From the NCBI GenBank assembly GCA_026929865.2, contig CM049417.1, positions 22,135,501-22,199,500 of the forward strand: DNA of 64,000 bases, given 5' to 3'. The notes beneath the pieces were generated by a model, which saw only the letters and a list, made by a program, of their open reading frames with translations, searched no databases and was not told the origin of the DNA. Shown piece by piece: positions 33,135 to 44,496 of this stretch (positions within the stretch are counted from its first letter, which is position 1; every line of letters starts with the position of its first letter). This DNA is from Hyperoplus lanceolatus. Its lineage: Eukaryota > Chordata > Actinopteri > Uranoscopiformes > Ammodytidae. The position numbers were made by a program, and so were the translations under genes.

Positions 33135-33869
33135 TGCTGGGCTTACACTACACGACTTTTCACACGATTTGACAGTCGCAGACAATCTTCCAATGTCGGA
33201 CTGAAATCACAGAAGTCATGCTGGAGTTGTGGCGCGCGCCCGTAATCTCAGTCGTTTGGTGAAAGGTGGTCTTCTGACCCGATTTCAGCCAGTCTTCTTG
33301 ACGTTCCGACATTATCAAACATGTTTGATATTATCGTTAGTCTTAAGGGGTTGGCTCAAGCGAAATGACGTAAACACTGTCACACTCTCGCATGCACCAA
33401 GCAAGCACGACGCAGGAGGAGCGGCATTAGTCGCGACCTGTGTCCGCCTGTGCCGGCACTTATTTCAGACACTTTTTCCTTGAAGCCTCGGCGGGAGAAC
33501 CAGGCTGACAGCCGCGCAACCTTAACACTTTACCGTCAAATACAGGGTTAGGAGTTAAAGTTATTGGGGGACGAGATCAGCAAATAAAGATGCTCAAATA
33601 ACTAAAGGAAGTCTCCCGCTCGGAATATTGAATCAACCTTTTTTTAATAAAATAATCACTATCGCGTTTGCGGAAATAATATTAATCTCAAAAGGAATCT
33701 AGTTGTAGTATTGCAATATGAGACCCCTGTCTTTTCAAAATCTCACTCTGCGACTGAAAACTAATGACTAGTTGTCTTCAGGTGTGAGTTGATTGTCTTT
33801 AGATGTAAGAGGGTTTCAGTCTTCAGTCTTTGCAAAGTCTTTTAAAAGTCATCTAGTGTAAACCCAGCA
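33135..33869. mobile_element. 3-bp-TSD MITE at the exon A splice donor
   Basis: TGCTGGGCTTACACTA at 33135 and the partner TAGTGTAAACCCAGCA ending at 33869, with TAA at 33132-33134 and 33870-33872. The excised sequence reads CAT|GTAAGTAAC, a good donor for exon A, so the element landed inside the 5' splice site. No coding sequence. PIF/Harbinger-like by the TAA duplication. Confidence 0.8.
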
Positions 33870-34782
33870 TAAGTAACTTAAATAAAAAACTATTATTTTG
33901 TAGACTAACCTTTTTTTTTAAATTATTTATTACCATTGCCTTTCTGTATTGTGGATCTCATGATAAAAACGTGTGTAAAATAAAATAAAACATTAAAAAA
34001 ATATTCATGAAAACACAGGAGCAAAAAGGTTTGAATTATATTTCTCTTCCTTTTACAGGGTGCTCGTATTCTAAATCCAATTCCCTACCATGCAGACTAT
34101 ATGGGCCATAAACTCCAAATGGACCAGAATGAGAAGCTCGGCATGTTCGGTGTCACACATGTTGTGGTAGTTGACGGCTACAGCAGCAAAATTGTTGCAA
34201 ATGCCACCATGCCTGTGAAAAATAACCTTATTATTTATGAGCAGGTTTACAGGTGCGTCCTACACTACAATTGCAAAGTAAACTTATTTCATTATGTTTT
34301 GTATGGCCCCTATCACAATATGTTAGGGGCCACAATATCACAATGAAAGTATGATCCAAGTATTTTATTTATTTCAGCGTAATGCATTTGACTCACTGTA
34401 CTTTATGTGTCTTAATTGTACCAGATGTGCAGTGGTTGCCAATGGGATGTGGGACCAAGTCAGAGTTGACCATGGCAAAGGGTTCTATCTGTGCCTGTAC
34501 ATCCAGGAAATCCTTTCCAGGCACAGGTAGAACCTCAGCAGGCAACCTTACCTGCAGACTACATCTTCAAGGGTGAGTCTTTCTATTAATACTCAAAAGG
34601 GAGACGAAAGATAAAATCAAATTATATGGCCAAAGTCAAAACTGACAAAATCTTGGCCTTGCGTTGTTTCTTATTTGTTTCGTGGAGTGTAAGATGGATT
34701 CTGAAGCAGCAGAATATGTCAGGATTTGTCCACAGCTTTGAACACAATATCTTATATAATATATAAAATATGTATATATATA

Positions 34783-36647
34783 GGGGAGAACGGGGTAATC
34801 TGAGCCACTTTTTACATTTGCTCCCCACTAAGCGAGCTAAAATGATTCATCACTCAAATTTACACATTTCCCATTAATTCAGGATGTTTCCTAGCCTGGT
34901 CCAACCAGACCACCGTACTTCATTTCATTTGTACAGATGGTCTGGAAGTGCTGTAATTGGCAAACGTTAACTCACTTGGAGGCGGGTGTCTTTCGAAGTT
35001 TAAAACTATTGGATCTGCCCAGTGCCACTCTGGATTAGCCAACCAATCGCATCACGTTTGGTCATCACGTGTGTCATGAGCCGGCTTTTGATGGTGCCTT
35101 CCAGTTGGACAGGGAACTCGGAAATTTCCGACTTCACTACATATTGTAGTCAATGAATCTACCGGTACCTGGCAACAGTAACTTGTTAGAGCCTAACGTT
35201 TAGTTATTTGGACGATAAAGGTTTTAGGCGTCCATACTTTCGCGAGCAGATGCACTGGAACACAGACAGGTTGGAACTCGGAACTACCAAGTCGGAAATC
35301 TCCTTTTTCCAAGTATAAAGCAACGCAGCATTCAACTGAAACTGGAGCGTTCTCAGCCACTCGCTCTGTTCGCTGATTGGCCGATCGTAGATTCTCCGAA
35401 TCTGGGAAATGCGCTGTACACCCAGACTGACAACTGAAGGGAAAATGAAATTTGGCCGGAAGTAGGCGGGCGGGCGGAGCCAGGCTAGATGTTTCCTAGA
35501 AATGGGCATTAACATAATTTTTTCAAGACAAAGGGCAGTGAAAATATGTTAGTTTAAAAAAAGTTGTGATGTGGCTCACTTTACCCCAGCTGTGGGGTAA
35601 ACTGATCCACTTACTTTTTCCACTCTGAAACTACCATAACAACACATATTGTAACAGTAAGAATCCTGAAAGCTAGCCACACATTCCAGAACTAATGTCG
35701 GACTAGTAAAAGAATGATGGGGTTTGATCAATTAATCAAAGCAAATTTGAAAAAACACTTGAAAGTAGCTCTGAACAAAATACAAAATCAAATACAACAT
35801 ATTATAATTCAAAAGGTTTTAATAAGATTCAAATGAAAGATAGAACCAGTTAGATTAGAACACAGTCTGGGGGTCAGAACACAGGACCCTTAGAGCCAGC
35901 TAGTGTCTGGGGGTCAAAGCATAGGAAAATCAGAACCAGCGAGAACAGCCTGGGACTCAGAACACAGGAGAAGACCCAACTGGATTATAACATCAGCCTG
36001 TCATACTCTACAACTAAGCCTACTCTACATTCCAGCCCTGAAGGTTACAGGGAAAGATGAGAAGGTGCTCTTTCTGTGTGGTTGCCCCAAGTCGTCTTCC
36101 TGGTGTATTTCCTTGGCATGATGGCTTTTCTACAATGTGTATGACATTAAAATAAAACACATGTCATGTAATATTACATTAAAATATGTTTAAGACTAAA
36201 CTTAACTTGTGCCTTATGGTGGGGGAAAGTGAGACAGTGGCTCACTTTCCCCCACAGCATTTGGCTCACTTTCCCCCACCACCACAATTTGAGAAAAAAC
36301 TACCTCTCTTAGCATTTCAGGCTAATCTTCGGTTATCAGCATCACATGGTTTCATATGTTGGTAGTTCATCAACACGTATGATAGAAGTTTTTCTATGTG
36401 AATACATTTGCTTTGGCGCAACAGTTGATTAAGTTCACAGCAAGAAAATTTACTTTTACATGCAAAATACCTATTTTGGTGAAAAAAACATGCTTACCAC
36501 AGCACCATGAGGTCCTCTCTTTCAGGGCCAAGGAGAAATGAGAGGGGCTTGAAAACATATATCTCACATGACCACAAATGTTTTCCGTTGCCTAGATACA
36601 GGGAGTGGCTCACATTACCCGATGCCTCAGATTCCCCCGTTCTCCCC
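34783..36647. mobile_element. TIR element with GGGGAGAACGGGG ends in intron C-D
   Basis: GGGGAGAACGGGGTAATCTGAG at its left end (first 20 shown in part) mirrors GATTCCCCCGTTCTCCCC at 36647, flanked by TA both sides. TGGCTCAC(T/A)TT.CCCC blocks recur inside. It makes up most of the third intron of the integrase-like gene and carries the MITE at 34892-35487. No transposase is seen. TA flanks would fit Tc1/mariner-type insertion. Confidence 0.65.
34892..35487. mobile_element. TAGCCTGG MITE copy 2, 9-bp TSD GATGTTTCC
   Basis: 596 bp with ends TAGCCTGG and CCAGGCTA. GATGTTTCC occurs at 34883-34891 and 35488-35496. It is in the opposite orientation to copy 1 and has no passenger insertion, so it gives the family's natural length of about 600 bp. 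Confidence 0.92.
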
Positions 36648-36951
36648 TATATATAATATATAAAATATGGAGTAGCAGTTACTAGTCATTTTAAGCTGAT
36701 TATCGCCGTCACTTCTTTTTCAAACATACTGCATCTTGTGTTCACAACAAAATCTTAGGGTGGAGCGGATTTGGCCTGAAGTCAATAACCGGGTGAACTA
36801 CCCACTGAAGCAGGCCCTAGTGCACCTGACTGACCAAGAGGTCATAGACATGCAGAACAACACGGTGAAGTTCTGTGTGTCTAACCTGACTTGCAAACTC
36901 AGCCAGATTGGGTTAGACAGGGTTGTGCAGTCATAGCACATAGGATTCCAG

Positions 36952-37043
36952 GTATGCTTAAAATATATTGTGAATGAATGTCAGCCCAAAATAAACTTAC
37001 TACTAATAATAAAATCCTATTTGTATTTGCTATTCTCTTTACC

Positions 37044-37108
<65 letters not shown>

Positions 37109-37764
37109 TGCTGTCAGTTTAACGCGTTATTAACGGCGTTAACGCAAACCCATTTTAACGGCGTAATTTTTTATTGCGCGATTAACGCTTGTCATGGCCT
37201 AGGAAATTGTGTTCTTCACATGCTGTTGTATCAACTAGTAATGTTAGAACAACTGAAACACCACAAACCATACATATGGCTCGCACTTAAGTTACGGTCA
37301 ATTCAAACGGAACATGTCCTACAGCGTAATTTCACATTAAAATCATTTAACTGGCAAAACGTCAAGTCAATTCTGACTTTTATTTTGAAGCAGAAACCGG
37401 AACCTAGCACTTCCTAGCTCAGCTATGCGACCTTCACTAGTAGCCTATCGTCTTCCGTGTGTGTGACTGGCCCTGCGTTCCAATACCCATTCAACATGCC
37501 CTCGTTCACTTGCCCTAGGGTGGACCCGTTCGACTCCTATCAGAGTGTCTGCCGCATTCAGGGCGCATTCCATTTACAATTCAGGGCCTCCGCCGTAAAA
37601 CCAAGTCAGATTCACATGGCTGACACTTCCGTTCTGCCCCTTCATAATAAAAGCACTTAACAGGAAGTAGGTTAGATTATTCCCCTCCTCCGAAACGTCC
37701 CCTTTTCCACACAGAAACCTCATGAGGGCCCTTAGGAATAATGGAACCACTTACAGAAACATGC
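36952..37764. mobile_element. TA repeat and left end of a MITE (TAGTGCTGTCAGTTTAACGCG)
   Basis: A TA microsatellite at about 37049-37106 is followed by TAGTGCTGTCAGTTTAACGC and several GGCGTTAACGC-type units, typical of a fish DNA transposon end related to 9661-10470. The matching right end is not found before 37764, so the copy is truncated. Frames in this region have no domain. Confidence 0.5.
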
Positions 37765-39327
37765 TAGCCTGGCGTTACCAGACCATCGTACTTCATTTAA
37801 TTTGTACAGAAGGTCTGGAAGTGCTTTAATTGGCAAACGTTAACTCACTTGTGGCGCTTTTCCACCGCACATGTAGCTCGACTCGACTCGACTCAACTTG
37901 GTTTGGTATCAGCACGGGTCGTTTTCCACCGCAAATAGTACCTGCTGAACGTGGGCGGGGTCGTCGTAAGGGGCTGAAAGCCTACTCCGGAGCAAAGTAG
38001 CAAAGCAGAAGTTACGAGCAGTTGTTGCACTATTAACTGAACCAACCGCCAAAAACACGGATGAATTTTTTTTAAGAAATACCCCCTTGTATCTGTTTGC
38101 TAAAAGAAGTAGAAGAATATTGCTACGGGCCATTAAAAGGGAGGGTTGTTGTCCCGATGTGTGACTCTGCCACACAGTCAGCTGTAGGGATATTCACGTA
38201 CATCCCTATGCACGTAAACACGGGCATGATAAAGTTGACTGTTTAGTGCTTGTTTCAGGATACGTGTTTTCAAATGCAAGCCGTGTCTCAGCCTGAATAT
38301 TTTATTGAGGTAATCAATTCAGTCCGAGGCTTGTAATGTAATCGCTCGCTATCATGTCTGTCCCAGCTACTATTTAGCCTAGCTGCTAGCTGCCCTATGT
38401 CTCCTCTCGTATGTAAGTAACTTCCCCAACAACCAACACTGGGTGAGCTTAGCGAATATATGGAAAATAAATTCGGATCTGTGATGCAAATCAAATGAAA
38501 GAGAGCCAGAGAAGGCTGCACGCGGCGTAAATACACTCAAAAGTCCCGGAGAGTTGGGGAGAATAAACAACAGAATGAAGCCGGTAGTCTCTGGCCACTG
38601 ATTGGCCAGACAATAGTCTCTGGCCAATCAGTGGCCGGCCGTCTGCCGACGTCACCTTTTAGCATCGGCTCAGCTCGCTTGGACACTAGAGCGAGGCGAT
38701 ACCAAAAAAGCAGCCGCTACGTGGTACCAGGTACCATGAAATTGCGGTGGAAAAGCCAAAAATGCAAGTCGAGTCGAGTCGAGTCAAGCTGATACCATGC
38801 GGTGGAAAAGCGCCATTGGAGGCGGGTGTCTGTTGAAGTTTAAAACTATTGGATCTGCTCAGTGCCACTCTGGATCTGCCAACCAATCGCATAACGTTTG
38901 GTCGTGAGCCGGCTTCTGACGGTGCGTTCAGGGAACTCGGAAATTTCCGACTTCACTACATATTGTAGTCTATGGATCTACCGGTACCTGGCAACGGTAA
39001 CTTGTTAGAGCCTAACGTTTAGTTATTTGGATGAGAAAGGTTGTAGGCGTCCATACTTTCCCGAGCAGATGCACTGGAACACACACAGGTCGGAACTCGG
39101 AACTAACAAGTCGGAAATGTCCGAGTTCCGAGCGTAAGGGAACGCAGCATTCAACTGAAACTGGAGCTCGACTTCGACCCGTCGTTCTCAGCCACTTCCT
39201 CTGTTCGCTGATTGGATACTCAGAAATCTGTTCGGAAAATTCTCACTAATACGCCCCATCCCCAGACTGACTACTGAAGGGAAAATGAAATTTGGGCGGA
39301 AGTAGGTAGGCGGGCGGAGCCAGGCTA
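37765..39327. mobile_element. TAGCCTGG MITE copy 3, 9-bp TSD GAAACATGC
   Basis: Ends TAGCCTGG and CCAGGCTA, GAAACATGC at 37756-37764 and 39328-39336. Interrupted by the element at 37852-38815. Without it the copy is about 600 bp, matching copies 2 and 4. Confidence 0.9.
37852..38815. mobile_element. TIR element, TGGCGCTTTTCCACCGCA ends, TSD TTG
   Basis: TGGCGCTTTTCCACCGCA and its inverse TGCGGTGGAAAAGCGCCA bound 964 bp. TTG at 37849-37851 and 38816-38818 is a real duplication, because copy 2 has the empty site CTCACTTGGAGGCGG. Clusters of GACTCGACTC near both ends are inverted too. No coding region. Confidence 0.88.
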
Positions 39328-39378
39328 GAAACATGCTGCATTACCAAAACATTTATAAAATAACTTAAATTGAACACA

Positions 39379-39381
<3 letters not shown>

Positions 39382-39415
<34 letters not shown>
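39382..39415. repeat. (TG)n microsatellite
   Basis: About 34 bp of TG repeat. Confidence 0.95.
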
Positions 39416-39416
<1 letters not shown>

Positions 39417-39429
39417 CATCTTGTACCCT

Positions 39430-40080
39430 GACATACAGGGATTTGGTTGTTTTCTTTTAGTTAATGATATGAAATGTTGCTATAAATTGTGCATAGCCTA
39501 CACATAATTGAATGTGAAGCCTGCAACTGAAAGTATTTGGAAGGAGTAGGCCAGTCACTCAAATGGGAGTAGTTTAAAGATGGCTTTATTCATGATTTTG
39601 ACCTTAAAAGGTAGAATTCTAGGCAGTCTCATGAACAGTGCTTAATCAGTGTTTGCGGTGTGGTGTGGCAGTGTTTATTATTTTCTGCATATGCAGTTGA
39701 CTCAGTATATTGTCCCCTGTCTTAATGGTAAGTCGTCTCGACGGCGGTTTGTCCACCACACACTTGGCATGATATATTGATAAGAGATTTATTCTAGTTC
39801 TTTTCATACGGGCAGCGACATTAGCCTGTGTATCGCACTGGACCTGTGGCGTGGCATTGGGAGAGGAAGCCTTGACAGCGCCCTGATATAATCTGCATGA
39901 TAAGGTTAAGATCTCTCTATAACAGTTTTTTTCCAATGACTCTAGCCTCTTTTGTTCAAACTGCCTTTGTATTTCACATCCCTCAATTATCTCCTGTCAC
40001 TTTCACATGGGCCTATTTTAATGAAATATTCAGATGATTCAGCAGATGCAAGGTGTGTCAGTTCTGTATGCAGTTCACGG
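39430..40080. other. No gene seen
   Basis: AT-rich sequence without supported exons or complete repeats. Confidence 0.4.
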
Positions 40081-40089
40081 GACAGTGTA

Positions 40090-40555
40090 CAGGGACAGGG
40101 AACAGGTGGGCAGTTATGGCATGGTAGGAGCTACACCCTCCTCTTAAATGTAACCAAGGTTGGGAGATGCATATGGATTTTGGGAGGACCAGGAGGACTA
40201 GCTGAATCTCCATTCTGGGAGAAGAGTTTGAGGTGATGGAGGGCTACAGAAACCTGGGCATTTAATTAAACAACAGACTGCAAATGTAACATGGGGGTTG
40301 TGCATGGAGGGACAGAGCAGACTGTACTTCATGAGCAAATCCTTGTTAACCTCTTCAAGCCCATATTGCAGAGAGAATGATAACGCACAAGCTGCTGAAG
40401 ATGATGGACAGCACTACTCCTTCAGCTATTTGACCACTACAGAAAGTCATTCCTGATACAATCCACAATAACTGCTGCTACAATGCTACAATTTCCCTAT
40501 GGTAATAAATAAAGTACATTATCCATCTATAAATCCATCCATCCATGCAGGTATA
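40090..40555 (+). pseudogene. LINE 3' end (degraded, L2-like)
   Basis: Short stretches read like the C-terminal region of a non-LTR retrotransposon (EGYRNLGI, then AERMITHKLLKMMDS and LQKVIPDT-like fragments) broken by many stops. They are followed by a tail of ATCCATC-type repeats (40520-40550). Tandem tails of this kind are typical of fish L2-related LINEs. Evidence is weak at the protein level. Confidence 0.45.
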
Positions 40556-40628
40556 TTTAAACAACGCCTATCTGGATTTTAGATTATGCATATGGGTTCT
40601 GTATTGTAATCTCTGAAGGACACACCTT

Positions 40629-40886
40629 TTGGTTTACTATTTCCACAACAAAACAAAGAGATGGAAGATGTACAGCGTCGAAAGATATGGATGGAACAAA
40701 ACAGGCTATTACTGCTGTTCGGGAGGGGATAGCAAAAATTGTAACGGTATTGCATCTATCAAAGGAGACATCACAGCTATCAAAGGAGAAATCGCTGAAA
40801 TCGCTGATATCAAAGGAGACATCGCTGATATCAAAGGAGACATCGTAAAAATGGCTACAGTGGAAAGAGAGGATAACGATGAGTAA
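40629..40886 (+). repeat. Short tandem coding-like repeat (IKGDI units)
   Basis: From about 40756 an 18- to 21-bp unit with core ATCAAAGGAGACATC repeats about four times. The open frame (85 codons, stop TAA at 40884) reads as ASIKGDITAIKGEIAEIADIKG-type repeats. The same bases read in another frame as ITAVREGIAKIVTVLHLSKETS, which looks as protein-like. I cannot tell whether this is an exon, a processed fragment or a small minisatellite. Confidence 0.35.
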
Positions 40887-40978
40887 TTAAAATTCATCGG
40901 GAAAATGGAAAGCATGTCAGTTGTGCAAGGTCAATGAATAATGAGAATGACAATTGACTGTATTGGACTGCAGCTTCT

Positions 40979-43050
40979 TTAAGAGGACCTATGATACTTT
41001 TCGACTTTTATGACCTATAAACGTTGTTATAATGATTTATAGTCATGTTTAATCATACTAGCGTATCAAATAATTACGTACATGCAGGCCTGCCCACACA
41101 AATGGCTGGGCCCCTGAAAACCTCCAGTCAATGCCCCCCCCCCCCACCCTTACCCATTACTCCTATCAATGAGTGTGAGTGCGCTCATCCCTCAATAAAC
41201 ACATACATGTATTTGTAGAGAGAATAACTATCTTATCAACCAGGGACTTGCAGGGACAGTTGGGGGAGCAAGGGCTCATTATTATTTTAAAACAGTAGCA
41301 CATTTCTGACTTAGCCCAGCAGACCAATTTATTTTGATTCCCTTACTCTCACACAATCGTTTAACAGATCAACAGATCTCTACAAAATAATCAGTTCACA
41401 CAGAGACATTGTTCTTCTTTAGTATTCACTAAAGCAAACTAAAAGTTTTTTTTCACAATTTGCACGTTTTCTATGCTACTAGTTTCTGTCTGCACCAAAA
41501 ATTGCACTTTTTTGTATTTCTGCACATGACATTTAATCATTTGAAATATTTTGGTGGTATTGTTTAAATAAATAACACTTAAAAAACACATCAACAACAA
41601 ATTCTTCACACACAAAAGAAAAAAAGGCGGTTCTCTACATGAATAACCAAACCAACCTACCTTCAAAACTATAAAGTTGGCCTATGTTTGGTTTGGTTGC
41701 AACATTTAGGCTTAGTTCATTCTGCTCTCACCACTGCAAAAGCACTGAAATCATTATAACAAAAGTTCTTAATCTTTGAACTCAAATCTGTTCCTTCAAT
41801 TATTTCCAACTTCTTTGTGCCTTGTGTCTTTCTTTGCATAAAGAACTTTTTAGGTCTATTTTTATTTTTAGAAACAATACAGAAAGCAGGACCTTGGTGG
41901 TTAAGGCAATAATTAAAACAGGCTGATGCTGCTGGTCAGCTTCATTGTGGTAGGACCCGGCTGGCTGGTCGATTGGCCAGGTTTCTGAAAAACTGGTCAG
42001 ACCTGGCTGGCCATGTCAACCTGAAGACTTATGTCAAAGCCTTTAGAAGTTATAGTCCCCAAAGGGAAATTCTTTATCACAAAAATGTACTTTATGGAGA
42101 GAGATAATTTAAACCTGTTTGTAGACTCAGGGCAATGACAGAGTAACTACCCTGTCCTGTTTATAAGAATGTAGAAGAACTACAAAAGGTACCCAACCTG
42201 TTTTTTCATGGGGTCCAAATACTTTTCCCAGCCACACCCAGACACAAATAGCAGGTACATGTGGAACGACTCAGGAAATATAATCCAGACAAAACTGTTT
42301 AATATCAAAACCCAATCTCGTCACCATTTGGCACACAAAAGGTTTATAGGATGGATTATGTTTGAAACAGTTACACTCCGCTGTGCTCAATCTGAAACAT
42401 TTTGAACATTTCTGCTGTTCTGCTGCTTTTTAAATGGCCGTAAGCGGAGCCATGGCTCTGTGTAAACACCCAACTCTGAATAGATATGGACATACATATC
42501 TGAAAATCTAAAAATAAAGGCTATCTAGGTAGGTTCTTGGCTTCCAAAGACCATGGGCCCCCCAAGTGGCTGGGCCCTAGAAAGCTTTCACACTTTCTAC
42601 CCCTTGTGGGCGGCCCTGCATACATGCATTTCGACGTATTCCCTGCTGACCGTCTGGGGTGGCTATGCAGAGCACTAAACACTATCGCAGCCGGTCGAGA
42701 AATAACCTTAATAAATTCAAATTTCCGGGTAGTTTCTGTCACGCTCACGGATGTTTCTATGTATGGTAATGCTGCTCAGGCAAGCTCCGGCTGCATGCCC
42801 CCACCTTCCTGAAAATCTCCCGCTGCTGGAAGGAAGGTAACCAATCACAACGGAGTTGGGTTTGCAGCGGGGGGGGGGGGAGAAGCTCAAAGCAGTGTGT
42901 AGAGAGAGACTGCTGTGCTCGCTAGGGTAAGAGGAAGAGTGTCCCGAAAATCTACATAGTTTTTTGTAATGTGATTCGTGTAAGGTTGGTCTATAGCAGT
43001 TTTTAACAAGAAATTAAGACCAGAAAAGTAGTATAATAGGATCTCTTTAA
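40979..43050. mobile_element. Possible TTAA-flanked DNA element (GAGGACCTATGATAC ends)
   Basis: TTAAGAGGACCTATGATAC at 40979 and GTATAATAGGATCTCTTTAA ending at 43050 are imperfect inverted ends with TTAA at both edges. About 2.07 kb lie between, with poly-C and poly-G runs and no transposase. This resembles a widespread piggyBac/Kolobok-type fish MITE; boundaries are tentative. Confidence 0.45.
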
Positions 43051-43124
43051 CAAAAAAAAATAGCAAAATCATCAAAAACAAAAAACAAAAAAACAACAAA
43101 ATTGTGTTTTTTTTTGTTTGTTTT

Positions 43125-43318
43125 TTTGTAACAGTAAATGTGTATCTGTGTATCTGAATCTGAATCTGATGAAAATGGGGGCAGGACCTGATAAGCCTTT
43201 GGCTTCTTCCGTCACCCTTCGGACAACACAAAGTAAGATGTATGATGTGAAAGAGATAATTGTTTATTGTGTGGAATTGTCCGAAAGAATAAAAATAAAT
43301 GAATAAATAAATAAATAT
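43125..43318 (+). mobile_element. LINE 3' UTR and tail (same family as 54213)
   Basis: The stretch includes CTTCGGACAACACAAAGTA and GTGTGGAATTGTCCGAAAGA and ends in AATAAATGAATAAATAAATA. The same blocks occur reverse-complemented at 54213-54370 downstream of an RT fragment. This is a 5'-truncated copy, the normal product of LINE insertion. The CGGACAA/TTGTCCG pair could form a 3' hairpin. Confidence 0.7.
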
Positions 43319-43319
43319 G

Positions 43320-44390
43320 TTGTAGTTTTCCTGCTTATTTAACTGTAAAGTCCGCCTACAACACCCTATTCTTGATAACCATCAAACTACATCGTGCACA
43401 TTTAATGAGTGACGATTGTGTTTCAATTCTCAAAAACAACAATGATCATCTCACAACGATATATGCTCTTCGTAGCTCAGGGCTGCCGCTATAGGCTCAT
43501 TTCGCGTCATGTGACATTCCTCGACATTGATTGGTCTGTAGAGGGGCGTGCGTCTGACGTCACCGGTTTGAATGAACGAAAACAGATTTTTTTTTCCTGC
43601 AGCGCTGTGCAGTTCAGGAGTTTAACATTTAAAGCTGGCGGAGTTGTTGTTTAGGAACGTGTCATTGTGTTTGTTGGTCAGATTTGAACTAATTTACCTC
43701 TGATCGTTTTCTTTGTGCTGTTTTGGACCGCAACTTTGCACGTGCGGTTTGTTTTTCCCACAAAGGGGGCGGGGCCATCATGTCAGAAGTCGTTCGCCGA
43801 TCTCATCATGGCATTTCTTAAGGTCCATGCATGGGACCATGGACATGTGTAGGCTTAACCAGTGAATTAATTAATTTAGTAAAATATGAACAGATCATTT
43901 CCTGCAGCGTTGTGTAGTTCAGGCAGCCGCCCAGACAACGCACACCTCCCGCTCTGACAACAGTTGGATATAAAAATTTAAATAAATCGCCCGTCTCCCG
44001 TCACCAACCCCCGCTCCTGTGTTCCCCAGCAGCTCATTTCTCCTCTTTGTGACTGAAATAGCCCTATGTTGATATAAATTGTAGGACTATTATCATACAA
44101 TCAAACGTTCCCCTAGAGGTAAATATGCCTTTACTCCAGTGAAGAGAATACTTCATGATTTAAGGTCTTCCATTAGCCAATGGGACGAATGGTCATAGCT
44201 TCTCTGTGATGCCATCAGGTTAATATGCGCTTTCCCTGGGCTTCATATATCCCGCGGAGGGATTACATTGAAATTAGTTGAAAACCCCCTGCGTGGAATG
44301 AAGAGGCACACGGGTACCCTTTGGCAACAGCAGCTAACGCCAAAAGCCCCTGACCAAGCGGAGCTTTTCGACGAGTTCGGATTAAGACTG
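43320..44390. other. No gene seen
   Basis: Moderately CpG-containing sequence around 43480-44000 (CACGTGCGG, GGGGGCGGGGCC). No start codon with a convincing first exon and donor was found. A weak promoter or CpG remnant is possible but unsupported. Confidence 0.4.
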
Positions 44391-44496
44391 AGGTTGCGTT
44401 CCGAATCGCATACTCTTTCTTTTTTCTATTCTACATACTACATCCGACGATAAAAAGAATCTAGTTAGGATGCAGTAGGCATACTATTGGGACATA

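Larger units (their letters stand above)
33011..36951 (+). pseudogene. Multi-exon gene remnant with integrase-like D-D-E domain
   Basis: Four exon-like blocks join with GT-AG introns. A is 33011-33130 ([13 protein letters not shown]...[15 protein letters not shown], helix-turn-helix-like). B is 34059-34252 (GARILNPIPYHADYMG...VDGYSSKIV). C is 34425-34572 (CAVVANGMWDQVRVDHGKGF). D is 36759-36951 ([20 protein letters not shown]). The acids in VDGYSS (34173), VDHGK (34468) and VERIW (36763) look like a D-D-E integrase triad. I recall unnamed multi-exon fish and invertebrate proteins of this type but cannot name the gene. Lesions: a TAG after LSRHR in C, a phase mismatch between C and D, and a TAG plus small indel near 36934. 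No 5' exons are visible left of the gypsy LTR. Function unknown. Confidence 0.6.

Noticed and set aside
43765..43830. ATG after GGGGGCGGGGCCATC as a first exon
   Set aside because: The frame closes after about 15 codons without a splice donor, and no further exon is visible.
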